The notes under the pieces: generated by a model
Told to the model about the DNA's origin: nothing
What the model saw: only the letters and a program-made list of their open reading frames with translations
The model's database searches: none
Program-made: the position numbers and the translations under genes
In this document: piece by piece, positions 1 through 8,115 of the stretch
How positions within the stretch are numbered: position 1 is the first letter of the stretch
Layout: the number at the start of each line of letters is the position of its first letter
Assembly (NCBI GenBank): GCA_047611265.1
Contig: JBLFWM010000001.1
Location: 1 to 64,000, forward strand
DNA length: 64,000 nucleotides
Direction of reading: 5' to 3'
DNA from: GCA-2698665 sp047611265
GTDB lineage: Bacteria > Pseudomonadota > Gammaproteobacteria > GCA-002705445 > GCA-002716945

Positions 1-236
1 TTATTTCCATTGGCATAAGTTTCAGTGCCTTGTCCATGACGATTATTATCTTTCCATTCACCGACGTATTTTGCTCCATCAGCAAAAGTGAAAGTGCCTT
101 GTCCGTGTTTTTTATTACCTTTAAGTTCACCGACGTATTTGTCTCCATTGGCAAAATTAAAAGTCTCAGACCATGCAATGCCAGTTACAGCAAGAATTGA
201 TATTGAGAGGATGATGGTTACAATAATTTTTTTCAT
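1..236 (-). CDS. MORN-repeat secreted protein, partial
   Basis: The gene runs off the left edge, so only the first 78 codons are present. It starts with a clear signal peptide (MKKIIVTIILSISILAVTG, then a likely cut after AWS). Two and a part MORN repeats follow, about 23 residues apart, with the cores YVGELKGNKKHGQGTF and YVGEWKDNNRHGQGT. MORN repeats form beta-hairpin surfaces that in other proteins contact membranes or partner proteins; the role of bacterial exported MORN proteins is mostly unknown. The near-identical repeat units point to recent internal duplication. Export is inferred from the signal peptide. I cannot name a specific function or judge the full length. Confidence 0.8.
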   Translation of the reverse strand, partial: MKKIIVTIILSISILAVTGIAWSETFNFANGDKYVGELKGNKKHGQGTFTFADGAKYVGEWKDNNRHGQGTETYANGN

Positions 237-301
237 AATTTATCTTAATATAAAAAAACAATGATAGGAATAATAGAATTTACTGATTAGTCTGAAATCT
301 T

Positions 302-388
302 CGGAGATAATAGGATTCGAACCTATGTTGGATTTGACTCCAAACTTACTTTCCAAGCAAGCACCTTAAACCACTCAGACATATCTCC
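302..388 (-). tRNA. tRNA-Ser (GGA)
   Basis: Read on the minus strand, the acceptor stem GGAGATA pairs with TATCTCC. The anticodon loop is TTGGAAA (anticodon GGA), and there is a long class II variable arm (TTGGA/TCCAA). The T arm, ATAGG-TTCGAAT-CCTAT, is fully paired. The discriminator is G, as is usual for serine tRNAs. The bases after it read AAG, so the 3' CCA is not encoded. It lies about 1.6 kb from the seryl-tRNA synthetase gene. Confidence 0.93.
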
Positions 389-428
389 AAAGATGGAATT
401 ATCTTAGCATATTGTGACTGAATTTTAA

Positions 429-469
429 AAAGTGTGTGACAAATAAAGTGTGTGACAAGTGTATGACAA
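429..469. repeat. short tandem repeat, unit AAAGTGTGTGACAA
   Basis: A 14-base unit occurs identically at 429-442 and 445-458. It is followed by a degenerate third copy at 459-469 (GTGTATGACAA). The repeat sits in the 129-base gap between the two GGA serine tRNA loci. No dyad symmetry or promoter-like element that would explain it was seen. It may be slippage debris or a scar of an old rearrangement next to the tRNA. Confidence 0.7.
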
Positions 470-517
470 TCGAGTTTTGAGAATCGTTGTATTCATTGGG
501 GTTTAAGATAGTCATGA

Positions 518-605
518 GAGATAGAAAGTGATTCGAACCCTTGTAACTATTGCTAGCTAACTACCTTTCCAAGGTAGCGCATTCGACCACTCTGCCAACC
601 TACCC
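518..605 (-). tRNA. tRNA-Ser (GGA)-like gene, possibly degenerate
   Basis: On the minus strand a serine-type cloverleaf is recognisable: D arm GGCAGAGTGGTCGAATGC, anticodon stem CTACC/GGTAG around a loop with GGA, a six-pair variable arm closed by GCAA, and a T loop TTCGAAT. It has defects. The T stem AAGGG/CACTT contains a G-A mismatch. The acceptor stem GGGTAGG/TCTATCT needs three G-T pairs, and the discriminator would be C. No CCA is encoded. It has the same anticodon as the intact gene at 302-388. It is either a poorly folding second copy or a decaying pseudogene. Confidence 0.6.
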
Positions 606-1825
606 TATTCTTGCTTAATCAACATACATTGTTTTTTAAAAAAATATATACCAATTATAAAAAATAATGCAATACTTAGCATCCCTAATCTTGAATCATC
701 AGTATAGTAAGTTATAAAACCAACAAACAAAGGACCAAGTAGTGCTGCAAATTTTCCAAGCATATTATAAACGCCAAAATATTCAGAGCTTCTATGCTTT
801 GGAATTATTCTAGCATAATATGATCGGCTTAATGCTTGTATTCCACCCTGCGCTAAACCAATTAAGACAGCAATGAGGTAGAATTCAAAAATGGTGTTTA
901 AATTATAAGCTATAAGTGTAATCAGTATATAAATAACAAGACATAGCATTATACTAAACTCACTTGTTTTATAATTAGCAATACTGTTTATCAATATAGT
1001 TCCTGGGAAACTAACAAATTGCGTCACTAACAAAGCAATTAATAAATCATTAGATGAAAAACCAATTGTAATGCCAAAATTTACAGCCATTCTAATGATA
1101 GTATCTACGCCATCAATGTATATCCAGTATGCTAATAAAAAATATAATAATCTTTTGTCTGCTTTAATATCTTTAAAAGTATCAAACAAACTATATTTCT
1201 GCTGCTTTTTAGGTTTATTGGTATCCTTCCAATAAAGAAACAAGGGTATGCTGAATAAAAGCCACCATAATGATGTAAAGATAAAAATAATTTTTTTATT
1301 AACAATAAAATCATAAGAAGATTCTTTAAAATAAAAAAGAAAAAATAAAGCTAGTATGAATGCAATCCCACCTCCAAGATATCCAGCTGCATAACCAAAA
1401 GATGACATAGAGTTGAGGTCTTTAGAGTTATCAAAACTTAGTAGCATAGAATCATAAAATACATTGGATAGCATAAAACCAAAAAGAGAGATACTAAACA
1501 ACATAGATGCAATCGCCCAGGCATCTTTCTCTACAAAAGTTAGAAACAATGTTGCGGTTATACCTATAAATGCTGATAAAGCCAAATATTTTAATTTATT
1601 ACCCTTCCTATCTGCTAGCAAGCCTAAGAAAGGTGCAATTAGAATCAGTAGCAAGCTTGCACTAGAATTAGATATCCCAAGAACCAATGTTCTTTCTGAT
1701 TGTGTAAACGAAGATGCAAAGTAATCTGCAAAGATAATAGGAAAAAAACCAGCTAATACTATAGTTGCAAAAGCTGAGTTGGCCCAATCATATAATATCC
1801 AACTATAATATTTTTTATTTTTCAC
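605..1825 (-). CDS. MFS transporter, UMF1/Atg22-like family
   Basis: Polytopic inner-membrane protein of about 406 residues with roughly 12 hydrophobic segments. The N-terminal signature YDWANSAFAT is typical of the UMF1/Atg22-like branch of the major facilitator superfamily, and a LLADRKGNK loop between helices 2 and 3 matches the MFS signature motif. The substrate is unknown; yeast Atg22 exports amino acids from vacuoles, which says little about the bacterial protein. The open frame extends into tRNA-Ser(TGA) up to 1858, but those residues are read through the T arm. A GTG at 1823-1825 is therefore the likelier start. Its stop codon overlaps the first base of the adjacent GGA-type tRNA locus. 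Confidence 0.85.
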   Translation of the reverse strand: MKNKKYYSWILYDWANSAFATIVLAGFFPIIFADYFASSFTQSERTLVLGISNSSASLLLILIAPFLGLLADRKGNKLKYLALSAFIGITATLFLTFVEKDAWAIASMLFSISLFGFMLSNVFYDSMLLSFDNSKDLNSMSSFGYAAGYLGGGIAFILALFFLFYFKESSYDFIVNKKIIFIFTSLWWLLFSIPLFLYWKDTNKPKKQQKYSLFDTFKDIKADKRLLYFLLAYWIYIDGVDTIIRMAVNFGITIGFSSNDLLIALLVTQFVSFPGTILINSIANYKTSEFSIMLCLVIYILITLIAYNLNTIFEFYLIAVLIGLAQGGIQALSRSYYARIIPKHRSSEYFGVYNMLGKFAALLGPLFVGFITYYTDDSRLGMLSIALFFIIGIYFFKKQCMLIKQE

Positions 1826-1833
1826 AATTTTTA

Positions 1834-1920
1834 AGGAAGCGGTGGGATTCGAACCCACGAGGGCTTTGACACCCTAACGGTTTTCAAGACCGGCCCCTTC
1901 AACCACTCAGGCACACTTCC
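1834..1920 (-). tRNA. tRNA-Ser (TGA)
   Basis: Minus-strand class II tRNA. The acceptor GGAAGTG pairs with CGCTTCC, the anticodon loop CTTGAAA carries TGA, there is a long variable arm, and the T arm GTGGG-TTCGAAT-CCCAC is perfect. The discriminator reads T, which is unusual because serine tRNAs normally have G73. No CCA is encoded (TAA follows). It lies 38 bases downstream of serS, so the two may share a transcript. Confidence 0.93.
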
Positions 1921-1958
1921 GTTTTTGATGAACTATTATAGAATAAAATCCTCTCAGT

Positions 1959-3215
1959 TCATAACTTTATAGTTTTAAAACCAGTCAGCTCATGAAGTAT
2001 AGATGGAATATTAATAATATTGCCATCAGTATGGTTTTCAATTAGAGCTGCCATGGTTCTGCCAACTGCTAATCCAGAGCCATTTAATGTATAAACATAA
2101 CTTTTTTTCTTAGAATCCATCTCTTTATATTTAATATTAAGCCTTCTTGACTGAAAATCAGTAAAAGAGCTACATGAAGATATTTCACGGTAGCAATTTT
2201 GACTTGGAAACCAAGCCTCAATATCATTCGTCTTAGATGAAGAAAAACCAAGATCTCCAGTTGATAGGAGAACTCTTTGATAAGGTATTTCAAGAGATTC
2301 CATGATATTTTCAGCATGACTAGTAATTAACTCTAGTGCTTCATCAGCCATTTCTGGCTTAACTATTTGCACTAACTCAATTTTCTCAAACTGATGTTGC
2401 CTAATGATACCTTTAGTATCTTTTCCATAAGACCCTGCTTCTGATCTAAAGCATGGGGTATGAGCTACTAATTTTAAAGGTAAATCAGACTCATTAATAA
2501 TCTTGTTTCTATAAATATTGGTAAGCGGTACTTCTGCCGTAGGAATTAAATATAACTCAGTATCTTGAATTTTAAATAAATCCTCTTCAAATTTCGGAAG
2601 CTGTCCAGTACCTATAAGTGAATCCTTGTTAACAATATAAGGAACATTATATTCAATATAATTATTTATTTCTGTATGAGTATTTAACATATAAGTGATT
2701 AATGCTCTATGCAGTTTTGCAATCTGCCCCTTCATTACAACAAATCGTGTTTTAGCAATAGACCCACCAAGTTCAAAGTCTAATAAATTATTTTTAGATA
2801 ATAGCGAAGAATGCTCTACATCAGATTTTTTTAAAGAACCAGAAGATTTTATAATTTTATTAAATGATTCATCTATCCCTACAGGAGTTTCTTCAGATGG
2901 TATGTTTGGTATTTCTAATACAATATTTTTAAGTGTCTGTTCTTTTTCCTCAAGTAGGCTTTTATTTTCAAGTATAGATTTTTCTAATTCTTGCGACTCA
3001 ATCTTTATTAGATTTTTTTCATCCTCAGTTTTAGCATTTCTAAACTTATCATTAAGTTTATTTTTATTAGCAGCTATAGACTCTTTAGCATTAATCAGAG
3101 ACTTTCTTTCATCATGTAATTTTTTAATTAAATGTACATCCAGCGCATATCCCCTATTGGCTAATTTAGCTAGAATAAGATCTGGATCATTAATTATTAA
3201 ATTTATATCAATCAT
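1959..3215 (-). CDS. serS: seryl-tRNA synthetase
   Basis: Cytoplasmic class II synthetase that charges serine onto tRNA-Ser and also onto tRNA-Sec where present. Its 418 residues match the bacterial length. Residues about 30-105 form the lysine/glutamate-rich coiled-coil arm that grips the long variable arm of tRNA-Ser. Motif 2 (FRSEAGSYGKDTKGIIRQHQF, around 255) and motif 3 (GLAVGRTMAALIENH, near the C terminus) are intact. It is closely followed on the same strand by tRNA-Ser(TGA), and further on by two GGA serine tRNA loci, giving an uncommon synthetase-tRNA cluster. ftsK lies directly upstream (22-base gap), so transcription from the ftsK side is likely. Confidence 0.98.
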   Translation of the reverse strand: MIDINLIINDPDLILAKLANRGYALDVHLIKKLHDERKSLINAKESIAANKNKLNDKFRNAKTEDEKNLIKIESQELEKSILENKSLLEEKEQTLKNIVLEIPNIPSEETPVGIDESFNKIIKSSGSLKKSDVEHSSLLSKNNLLDFELGGSIAKTRFVVMKGQIAKLHRALITYMLNTHTEINNYIEYNVPYIVNKDSLIGTGQLPKFEEDLFKIQDTELYLIPTAEVPLTNIYRNKIINESDLPLKLVAHTPCFRSEAGSYGKDTKGIIRQHQFEKIELVQIVKPEMADEALELITSHAENIMESLEIPYQRVLLSTGDLGFSSSKTNDIEAWFPSQNCYREISSCSSFTDFQSRRLNIKYKEMDSKKKSYVYTLNGSGLAVGRTMAALIENHTDGNIINIPSILHELTGFKTIKL

Positions 3216-3237
3216 TTTTTAATTTTCAAAAAAGTAA

Positions 3238-5490
3238 TTAAACATCTTGATCTAAAATCTCTCTATTACCATTAGACTGTTGTTCCGAAAGCACACCTTT
3301 AGCTTCCATTGCTTCTATTATATTAGCAGCACGATTATACCCTATCCTTAACTTTCTTTGAATGAAAGAAATAGAAGTTTTCTTCGTTTCCATCACAATC
3401 TGAACAGCATCATTATACAAAGGGTCATCATTAGATTTACTATCAATAATATCAGGTACAGCATCGTCCTCTACAGAATTTAAAAGTGATTCAATATTTG
3501 TGGCTTCATTGTTTTTCTTCAAAAATTGTACAATTTCTTTAACTTCATTATCACTTACATATGCCCCATGAATTCTTTTAGGTACTCTTGATCCGGGGCT
3601 CATAAACAGCATATCACCATTACCAAGAAGATTTTCAGCACCCATACTGTCTATAATTGTTCTAGAGTCTATATTAGTTGTTACTTGCAGAGCAATTCTA
3701 GCTGGTATATTAGCTTTAATTAATCCAGTAATAACATTAACAGATGGTCTTTGTGTGGCTAAAATCAGATGTATTCCTGAAGCTCTTGCCTTTGCCGCTA
3801 ATCTTATAATTAAATCTTCAACTTTCTTTCCAACTTGAAGCATCATGTCAGCAAATTCATCAATAACAACAACAATATATGGTAATTTTTTATGGTAAAT
3901 TACATCATCGCCTTTGTGACTAGTTATTTCTAATTTATTGCCAGACTGCTCACTTTCAAGAACTAACCCGTTATAAGCCATAATATCTCTAACCTTTAAC
4001 TCGCTCATAATTCTATATCTTTTTTCCATTTGCTGAACACACCAACGTAGTCCATTCGTCGCATCACTCATATCTGTAATTACTGGATTTAATAAATGAG
4101 GTATTCCATCATAAACACTTAATTCCAACCTCTTTGGATCAATTAATAATAATTGTAAATCTGTTGGGTCTGATTTATATAATAAACTGACTAGCATTGT
4201 ATGTAGAGTTACAGATTTACCGGACCCTGTTGTACCAGCAACCAAAAGATGCGGTAATCTTTGCATATCAGCGCAAACAGGGTTGCCTTGAATATCTTTA
4301 CCTAGCGCCATTGTTAGAGGAGATTTAGCATTCTCATACTTTTTGGAAATTATTATTTCTTTCAGAGAAACTATCTCTCTGCTCTCATTAGGAACCTCTA
4401 TTCCTATTGAAGATGTTCCGGGAATATTATCAACTACTCTTAAGCTTGTGACAGACATTGTCCTTGCTAAATCTTTCGATAAACTTATAATCTGACTAAC
4501 CTTGACTCCCTTTGCAGGATTTATCTCAAATAAGGTCACCACAGGCCCAAGCTTTACAGAAACAACATCGACTTCAATTCCAAAATCATTCAAATTAGTT
4601 TCTAATAGTCTCGACATTAACTGCAAAGACTCATCATCATAAGAGGCTGCTTCAGATTCATGCTGAACTAGTAACTCTAACAAAGGTAATTCTGCTTTAC
4701 TGGGTGGATTAAATAACTCAGTTTGTTTTTCTTTGAATGCTCTTTTACTAGAATGTTTTAGCTTCTTAGGAATTTCAATAGAAACCTTGCTCTCTTTAAC
4801 TCCTTGACTCAACTTATCAACTTTCGCGATATCTTTTCTTTTAGCATTATATAGTCTGATTTTCTCATAGTTTGAATTTATGATAAATTTAGACTTCAAA
4901 TATACATACTTAGAAAGCAATAAAGTTTTAAAAGCTAAAGTTCTAATTGATATATGCAAATATGTCAATGAAGAATAAAGAAGAAGTAAAAATGATACAA
5001 CCACAGTCCCTGATATGCCTATATAGGTACTAAATTTATTAAATAATAGTGACCCTATTTTACCACCAAGAAATACTTCACTTAAACCATTATTTTCATG
5101 GCCACTACTAATGAATGCCATAATTATGCAACTAGAGAGAACTATTATAATCAATAATCCAGCATTCATGAATTTATCAGAAGATTTATACTCAGCATTA
5201 TTTTTAAAATTTTTAATAATTATAAACATAGCAATGAATGGTAAAACTAATGATATGTTTCCAAATAACATAAAACATGTGAATGATACATATGCGCCAA
5301 AAATACCAATGTAGTTATTAACAGATGATGCTAGACCAGAATTAAGAAAACTAGGGTCATTAGGATCATGAGAATATATTGATAATAGAAATAATAAAGT
5401 TAGCACTACATAGAAGAGATTGATGACTTCTTTTTTTAATAGTGAAAACCTACTAGCAGTAAGTTTTTTATTTTTTTTAACTTGAGCCAT
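3238..5490 (-). CDS. ftsK: DNA translocase FtsK
   Basis: Septum-anchored DNA pump that moves the chromosome termini and activates dimer resolution during division. The N-terminal ~185 residues hold about four membrane segments. A short lysine-rich linker follows, then the motor domain with Walker A GTTGSGKS near residue 420 and Walker B-like VVVIDEFADMM. A C-terminal winged-helix gamma domain (about 680-740, ISFIQRKLRIGYNRAA) reads the orienting DNA motifs. At 750 residues it is much shorter than E. coli FtsK (over 1300) because the linker is short, as in many other bacteria. Divergent from trxB. Confidence 0.97.
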   Translation of the reverse strand: MAQVKKNKKLTASRFSLLKKEVINLFYVVLTLLFLLSIYSHDPNDPSFLNSGLASSVNNYIGIFGAYVSFTCFMLFGNISLVLPFIAMFIIIKNFKNNAEYKSSDKFMNAGLLIIIVLSSCIIMAFISSGHENNGLSEVFLGGKIGSLLFNKFSTYIGISGTVVVSFLLLLYSSLTYLHISIRTLAFKTLLLSKYVYLKSKFIINSNYEKIRLYNAKRKDIAKVDKLSQGVKESKVSIEIPKKLKHSSKRAFKEKQTELFNPPSKAELPLLELLVQHESEAASYDDESLQLMSRLLETNLNDFGIEVDVVSVKLGPVVTLFEINPAKGVKVSQIISLSKDLARTMSVTSLRVVDNIPGTSSIGIEVPNESREIVSLKEIIISKKYENAKSPLTMALGKDIQGNPVCADMQRLPHLLVAGTTGSGKSVTLHTMLVSLLYKSDPTDLQLLLIDPKRLELSVYDGIPHLLNPVITDMSDATNGLRWCVQQMEKRYRIMSELKVRDIMAYNGLVLESEQSGNKLEITSHKGDDVIYHKKLPYIVVVIDEFADMMLQVGKKVEDLIIRLAAKARASGIHLILATQRPSVNVITGLIKANIPARIALQVTTNIDSRTIIDSMGAENLLGNGDMLFMSPGSRVPKRIHGAYVSDNEVKEIVQFLKKNNEATNIESLLNSVEDDAVPDIIDSKSNDDPLYNDAVQIVMETKKTSISFIQRKLRIGYNRAANIIEAMEAKGVLSEQQSNGNREILDQDV

Positions 5491-5601
5491 TAACCCTCAT
5501 TTACTCCTATTTTAATACAATATTATTACATTTTCCATGTAGATAATGTAAATATTCTTTAAGTGTTGTTATAAAAACTAGATTAATATAGGATATATCA
5601 A

Positions 5602-6549
5602 ATGGAAAATAAACATAGTTCTTTAATAATACTTGGGTCAGGACCTGCTGGATATACAGCTGCATTATATGCCTCGAGAGCTAACTTGAAACCTTTGTTA
5701 ATAACAGGATTAGAGATTGGTGGGCAACTTACAACAACAACAGATGTTGATAATTGGCCTGGTGATCATGATAACCTTCAAGGTCCAGAATTAATGGAAA
5801 GAATGAAGGAGCATATTGGGAAATATGATACTGAGATTATAATGGATCATATCAAGGAAGCTGACCTTTCTAATACACCTATAAAGTTAATTGGTGATTC
5901 TACTACATATACATGTGATGCACTGATTATTGCAACTGGTGCTAGTGCAAAATATCTAGGGTTAGAGTCAGAAAAACTTTATTTAGGAAAAGGTGTTTCT
6001 GCATGCGCGACATGTGACGGTTTTTTTTACAAAGGCCTTGAAGTAGTAGTGATTGGTGGAGGGAATACTGCAGTTGAAGAAGCCTTATATCTCTCTAACA
6101 TAGCATCAAAAGTCACGCTGGTTCATCGAAGAGATAAATTAAGAGCAGAAGCTATGTTAGTTGATAAATTAAACCAAAAAATTAAAGCTAAAAAAATAGA
6201 AGTTATATGGAACTCAAATCTTCTCGAAGTTAATGGAGATAAAACAAAGGTAACTAGTGCAACTTTAAAGAAAACAGACTCAGATGAAACCCAGGAAATT
6301 GAATGTTCTGGAGTTTTTGTAGCTATCGGACATCAACCTAATACCTCCTTGTTTAAAGATTACTTAGAAATGGATAATGCTGGGTACCTAAAAGTAAAGG
6401 GTGGTAGCTCAGGTGGAATTACATCGACAAGTGTAGAAGGTGTATTTGCAGCTGGTGATGTGTCTGATTCAATATATCGACAAGCAGTCACCTCTGCTGG
6501 TTCGGGCTGCATGGCTGCGTTAGATGCTGAAAAATATTTAGACAAATAG
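5602..6549 (+). CDS. trxB: thioredoxin-disulfide reductase
   Basis: FAD flavoprotein that reduces thioredoxin with NADPH in the cytoplasm. The 315-residue protein has the FAD-binding GSGPAG at 12-17, the redox-active CATC at 135-138, the NADPH-binding GGGNTA near 152 and the C-terminal FAD motif GVFAAGDVSD. Length and motif order match low-molecular-weight bacterial TrxB. An AGGA element about 10 bases upstream supports the ATG. It is transcribed away from ftsK, an arrangement seen in many gammaproteobacteria. The gene ends one base before the stop codon of the convergent small ORF. Confidence 0.97.
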   Translation: MENKHSSLIILGSGPAGYTAALYASRANLKPLLITGLEIGGQLTTTTDVDNWPGDHDNLQGPELMERMKEHIGKYDTEIIMDHIKEADLSNTPIKLIGDSTTYTCDALIIATGASAKYLGLESEKLYLGKGVSACATCDGFFYKGLEVVVIGGGNTAVEEALYLSNIASKVTLVHRRDKLRAEAMLVDKLNQKIKAKKIEVIWNSNLLEVNGDKTKVTSATLKKTDSDETQEIECSGVFVAIGHQPNTSLFKDYLEMDNAGYLKVKGGSSGGITSTSVEGVFAAGDVSDSIYRQAVTSAGSGCMAALDAEKYLDK

Positions 6550-6550
6550 A

Positions 6551-6721
6551 CTAAATATTAGCTCCAGAAAAATGCAACATAAGAATTACAACTAGCAATA
6601 TACTCAATACAGCAATCACCGAGCTCATCAAAGTTTTAATAAACACATAATCAGGTGATATTTTTTTATTCAAAAAATATAAAATAAGAATTAACCCAGT
6701 AACTAATAAAATTGTTCTCAT
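6551..6721 (-). CDS. small hypothetical membrane protein
   Basis: A 56-residue frame begins with an ATG that overlaps the thrC stop codon (TAATG), the arrangement of translational coupling. The product has two hydrophobic stretches: MRTILLVTGLILILYFL at the N terminus, and residues about 30-50 (TLMSSVIAVLSILLVVILML). They are separated by a short polar NKKISPDY turn. That pattern suggests a two-helix inner-membrane miniprotein with both ends on the same side. I recognise no family. The tight coupling to thrC is the main reason to believe it is expressed; a function in threonine metabolism or export would be speculation. Confidence 0.55.
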   Translation of the reverse strand: MRTILLVTGLILILYFLNKKISPDYVFIKTLMSSVIAVLSILLVVILMLHFSGANI

Positions 6722-8115
6722 TATATATTTTCCGTAATAAAGGTTTTTACTGCATCAACACTATTCTCTAGTATAATCATATCTTCATCTAACTTCATAA
6801 TATTATGCACTTTATCTGTTATAAATTTTTCATTATTTAAAAGATTAAATACAGTATCCTTGAATTTAGCTGGATGTGCAGTAGATAAGGTCACTTTTAA
6901 ATCATATTTTTTTTCACATTTATTTGCAGATGCTATTCCAACAGCAGTGTGTGGATCAACAATAATTTCATGATTATGAAAAGTGTCTTTAATTATATCT
7001 CCAACCTCTTCCTCTGAAACAGAGTATGAGCAAAATGATTCTTTAATTTTCATGAGGTCACTATTCTTGAGACTATATTTGCCAGTTTCTCTTAATTCTT
7101 TCATTAAGTCATTTACGTACTCTGAGCTTTGAGTAATATCATAAAGTAATCTTTCAAAATTACTTGATATTTGAATGTCTATGCTAGGAGAAGATGTTTC
7201 TTTAACTGCTTTAAGTTCATGTTCTCCAGACATCAATGTTCTTGTTAAAATATCATTTTCATTCGTAGCAATATTTAACATATCTATTTCAAGTCCCATT
7301 TTTTTTGATATGTAGCCTGCCAAGATATCTCCAAAATTACCAGTAGGAACTGAGAATAAAACTTTTTTATCTCTAGTCTCTAATCTACTTAGCGTATAAA
7401 AATAATAAACCATTTGGCACATAATTCTAGACCAGTTAATAGAGTTAATGGCAGTTAGATGATTAGATTTTTTATAACTATTATCAGCGAATATTTTTTT
7501 AATAATATTTTGGCAATCATCAAAACTTCCTTTAACAGCTAAATTAAAAACATTATCAGATTTAATGGTAGTCATGAATTTGCGTTGCACTTCTGATATT
7601 TTATTATATGGGTGTAATATAAATATTTTAGCAGACTTAACATTTTTAAAGCCCTCAATAGCTGCGGCACCAGTATCTCCTGATGTTGCACCTAAAATAT
7701 TAATAGACTGACTGTTTTCTTTTAAATAGAAATCCATAAGTTGTGAAATGAATTGCATAGCAAGATCTTTAAAGGCATAGGTTGGTCCATGATATAACTC
7801 AAGCAGATAATGTTCGTTATTTAATTTTTTTAGCGGGGTAATTTCAGGATTATCAAAACAAGAGTAAGACTTATCAATAATATCTTTTAAATCTTTTTCT
7901 GTTAAAGATGAGTCAACATAAGGTGAGATAACTGCATATGCAATTTCCTGATATGTCATGGACGAGAATGAATTTATCATATCTTTGCTAAGAGATGGCC
8001 AGGATTCTGGAATATATAAACCGCCATCAGAAGCTAGTCCCTCAAAAACAACATCTTTGAATGAAAGCTTAGGTGCGTTACCACGCGTGCTAATATACTT
8101 AATACTATTTGTCAT
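6721..8115 (-). CDS. thrC: threonine synthase
   Basis: PLP enzyme converting O-phosphohomoserine to threonine, the last step of the pathway. The 464-residue protein carries the Schiff-base lysine in YHGPTYAFKDLA (around residue 115) and the phosphate-binding LGATSGDTGAAA. This is the long form of threonine synthase, as in E. coli and many proteobacteria. Its start lies inside the 3' end of hom (11-base overlap), so the two are co-transcribed and probably translationally coupled. thrB (homoserine kinase) is not in this window. Confidence 0.97.
   Translation of the reverse strand: MTNSIKYISTRGNAPKLSFKDVVFEGLASDGGLYIPESWPSLSKDMINSFSSMTYQEIAYAVISPYVDSSLTEKDLKDIIDKSYSCFDNPEITPLKKLNNEHYLLELYHGPTYAFKDLAMQFISQLMDFYLKENSQSINILGATSGDTGAAAIEGFKNVKSAKIFILHPYNKISEVQRKFMTTIKSDNVFNLAVKGSFDDCQNIIKKIFADNSYKKSNHLTAINSINWSRIMCQMVYYFYTLSRLETRDKKVLFSVPTGNFGDILAGYISKKMGLEIDMLNIATNENDILTRTLMSGEHELKAVKETSSPSIDIQISSNFERLLYDITQSSEYVNDLMKELRETGKYSLKNSDLMKIKESFCSYSVSEEEVGDIIKDTFHNHEIIVDPHTAVGIASANKCEKKYDLKVTLSTAHPAKFKDTVFNLLNNEKFITDKVHNIMKLDEDMIILENSVDAVKTFITENI

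Noticed and set aside
429..469. CRISPR-like or phage attachment repeat
   Set aside because: Units are directly adjacent with only 2-base spacing, too short for CRISPR, and no integrase or cas gene is near.
1826..1858. N-terminal extension of the MFS transporter
   Set aside because: These codons are read through the T arm of tRNA-Ser(TGA) and resemble no transporter N terminus.
2695..3222. 175-codon open frame on the plus strand
   Set aside because: It is the antisense shadow of serS, whose motifs and length are complete; its translation is Ser/Phe-rich with no recognisable family.
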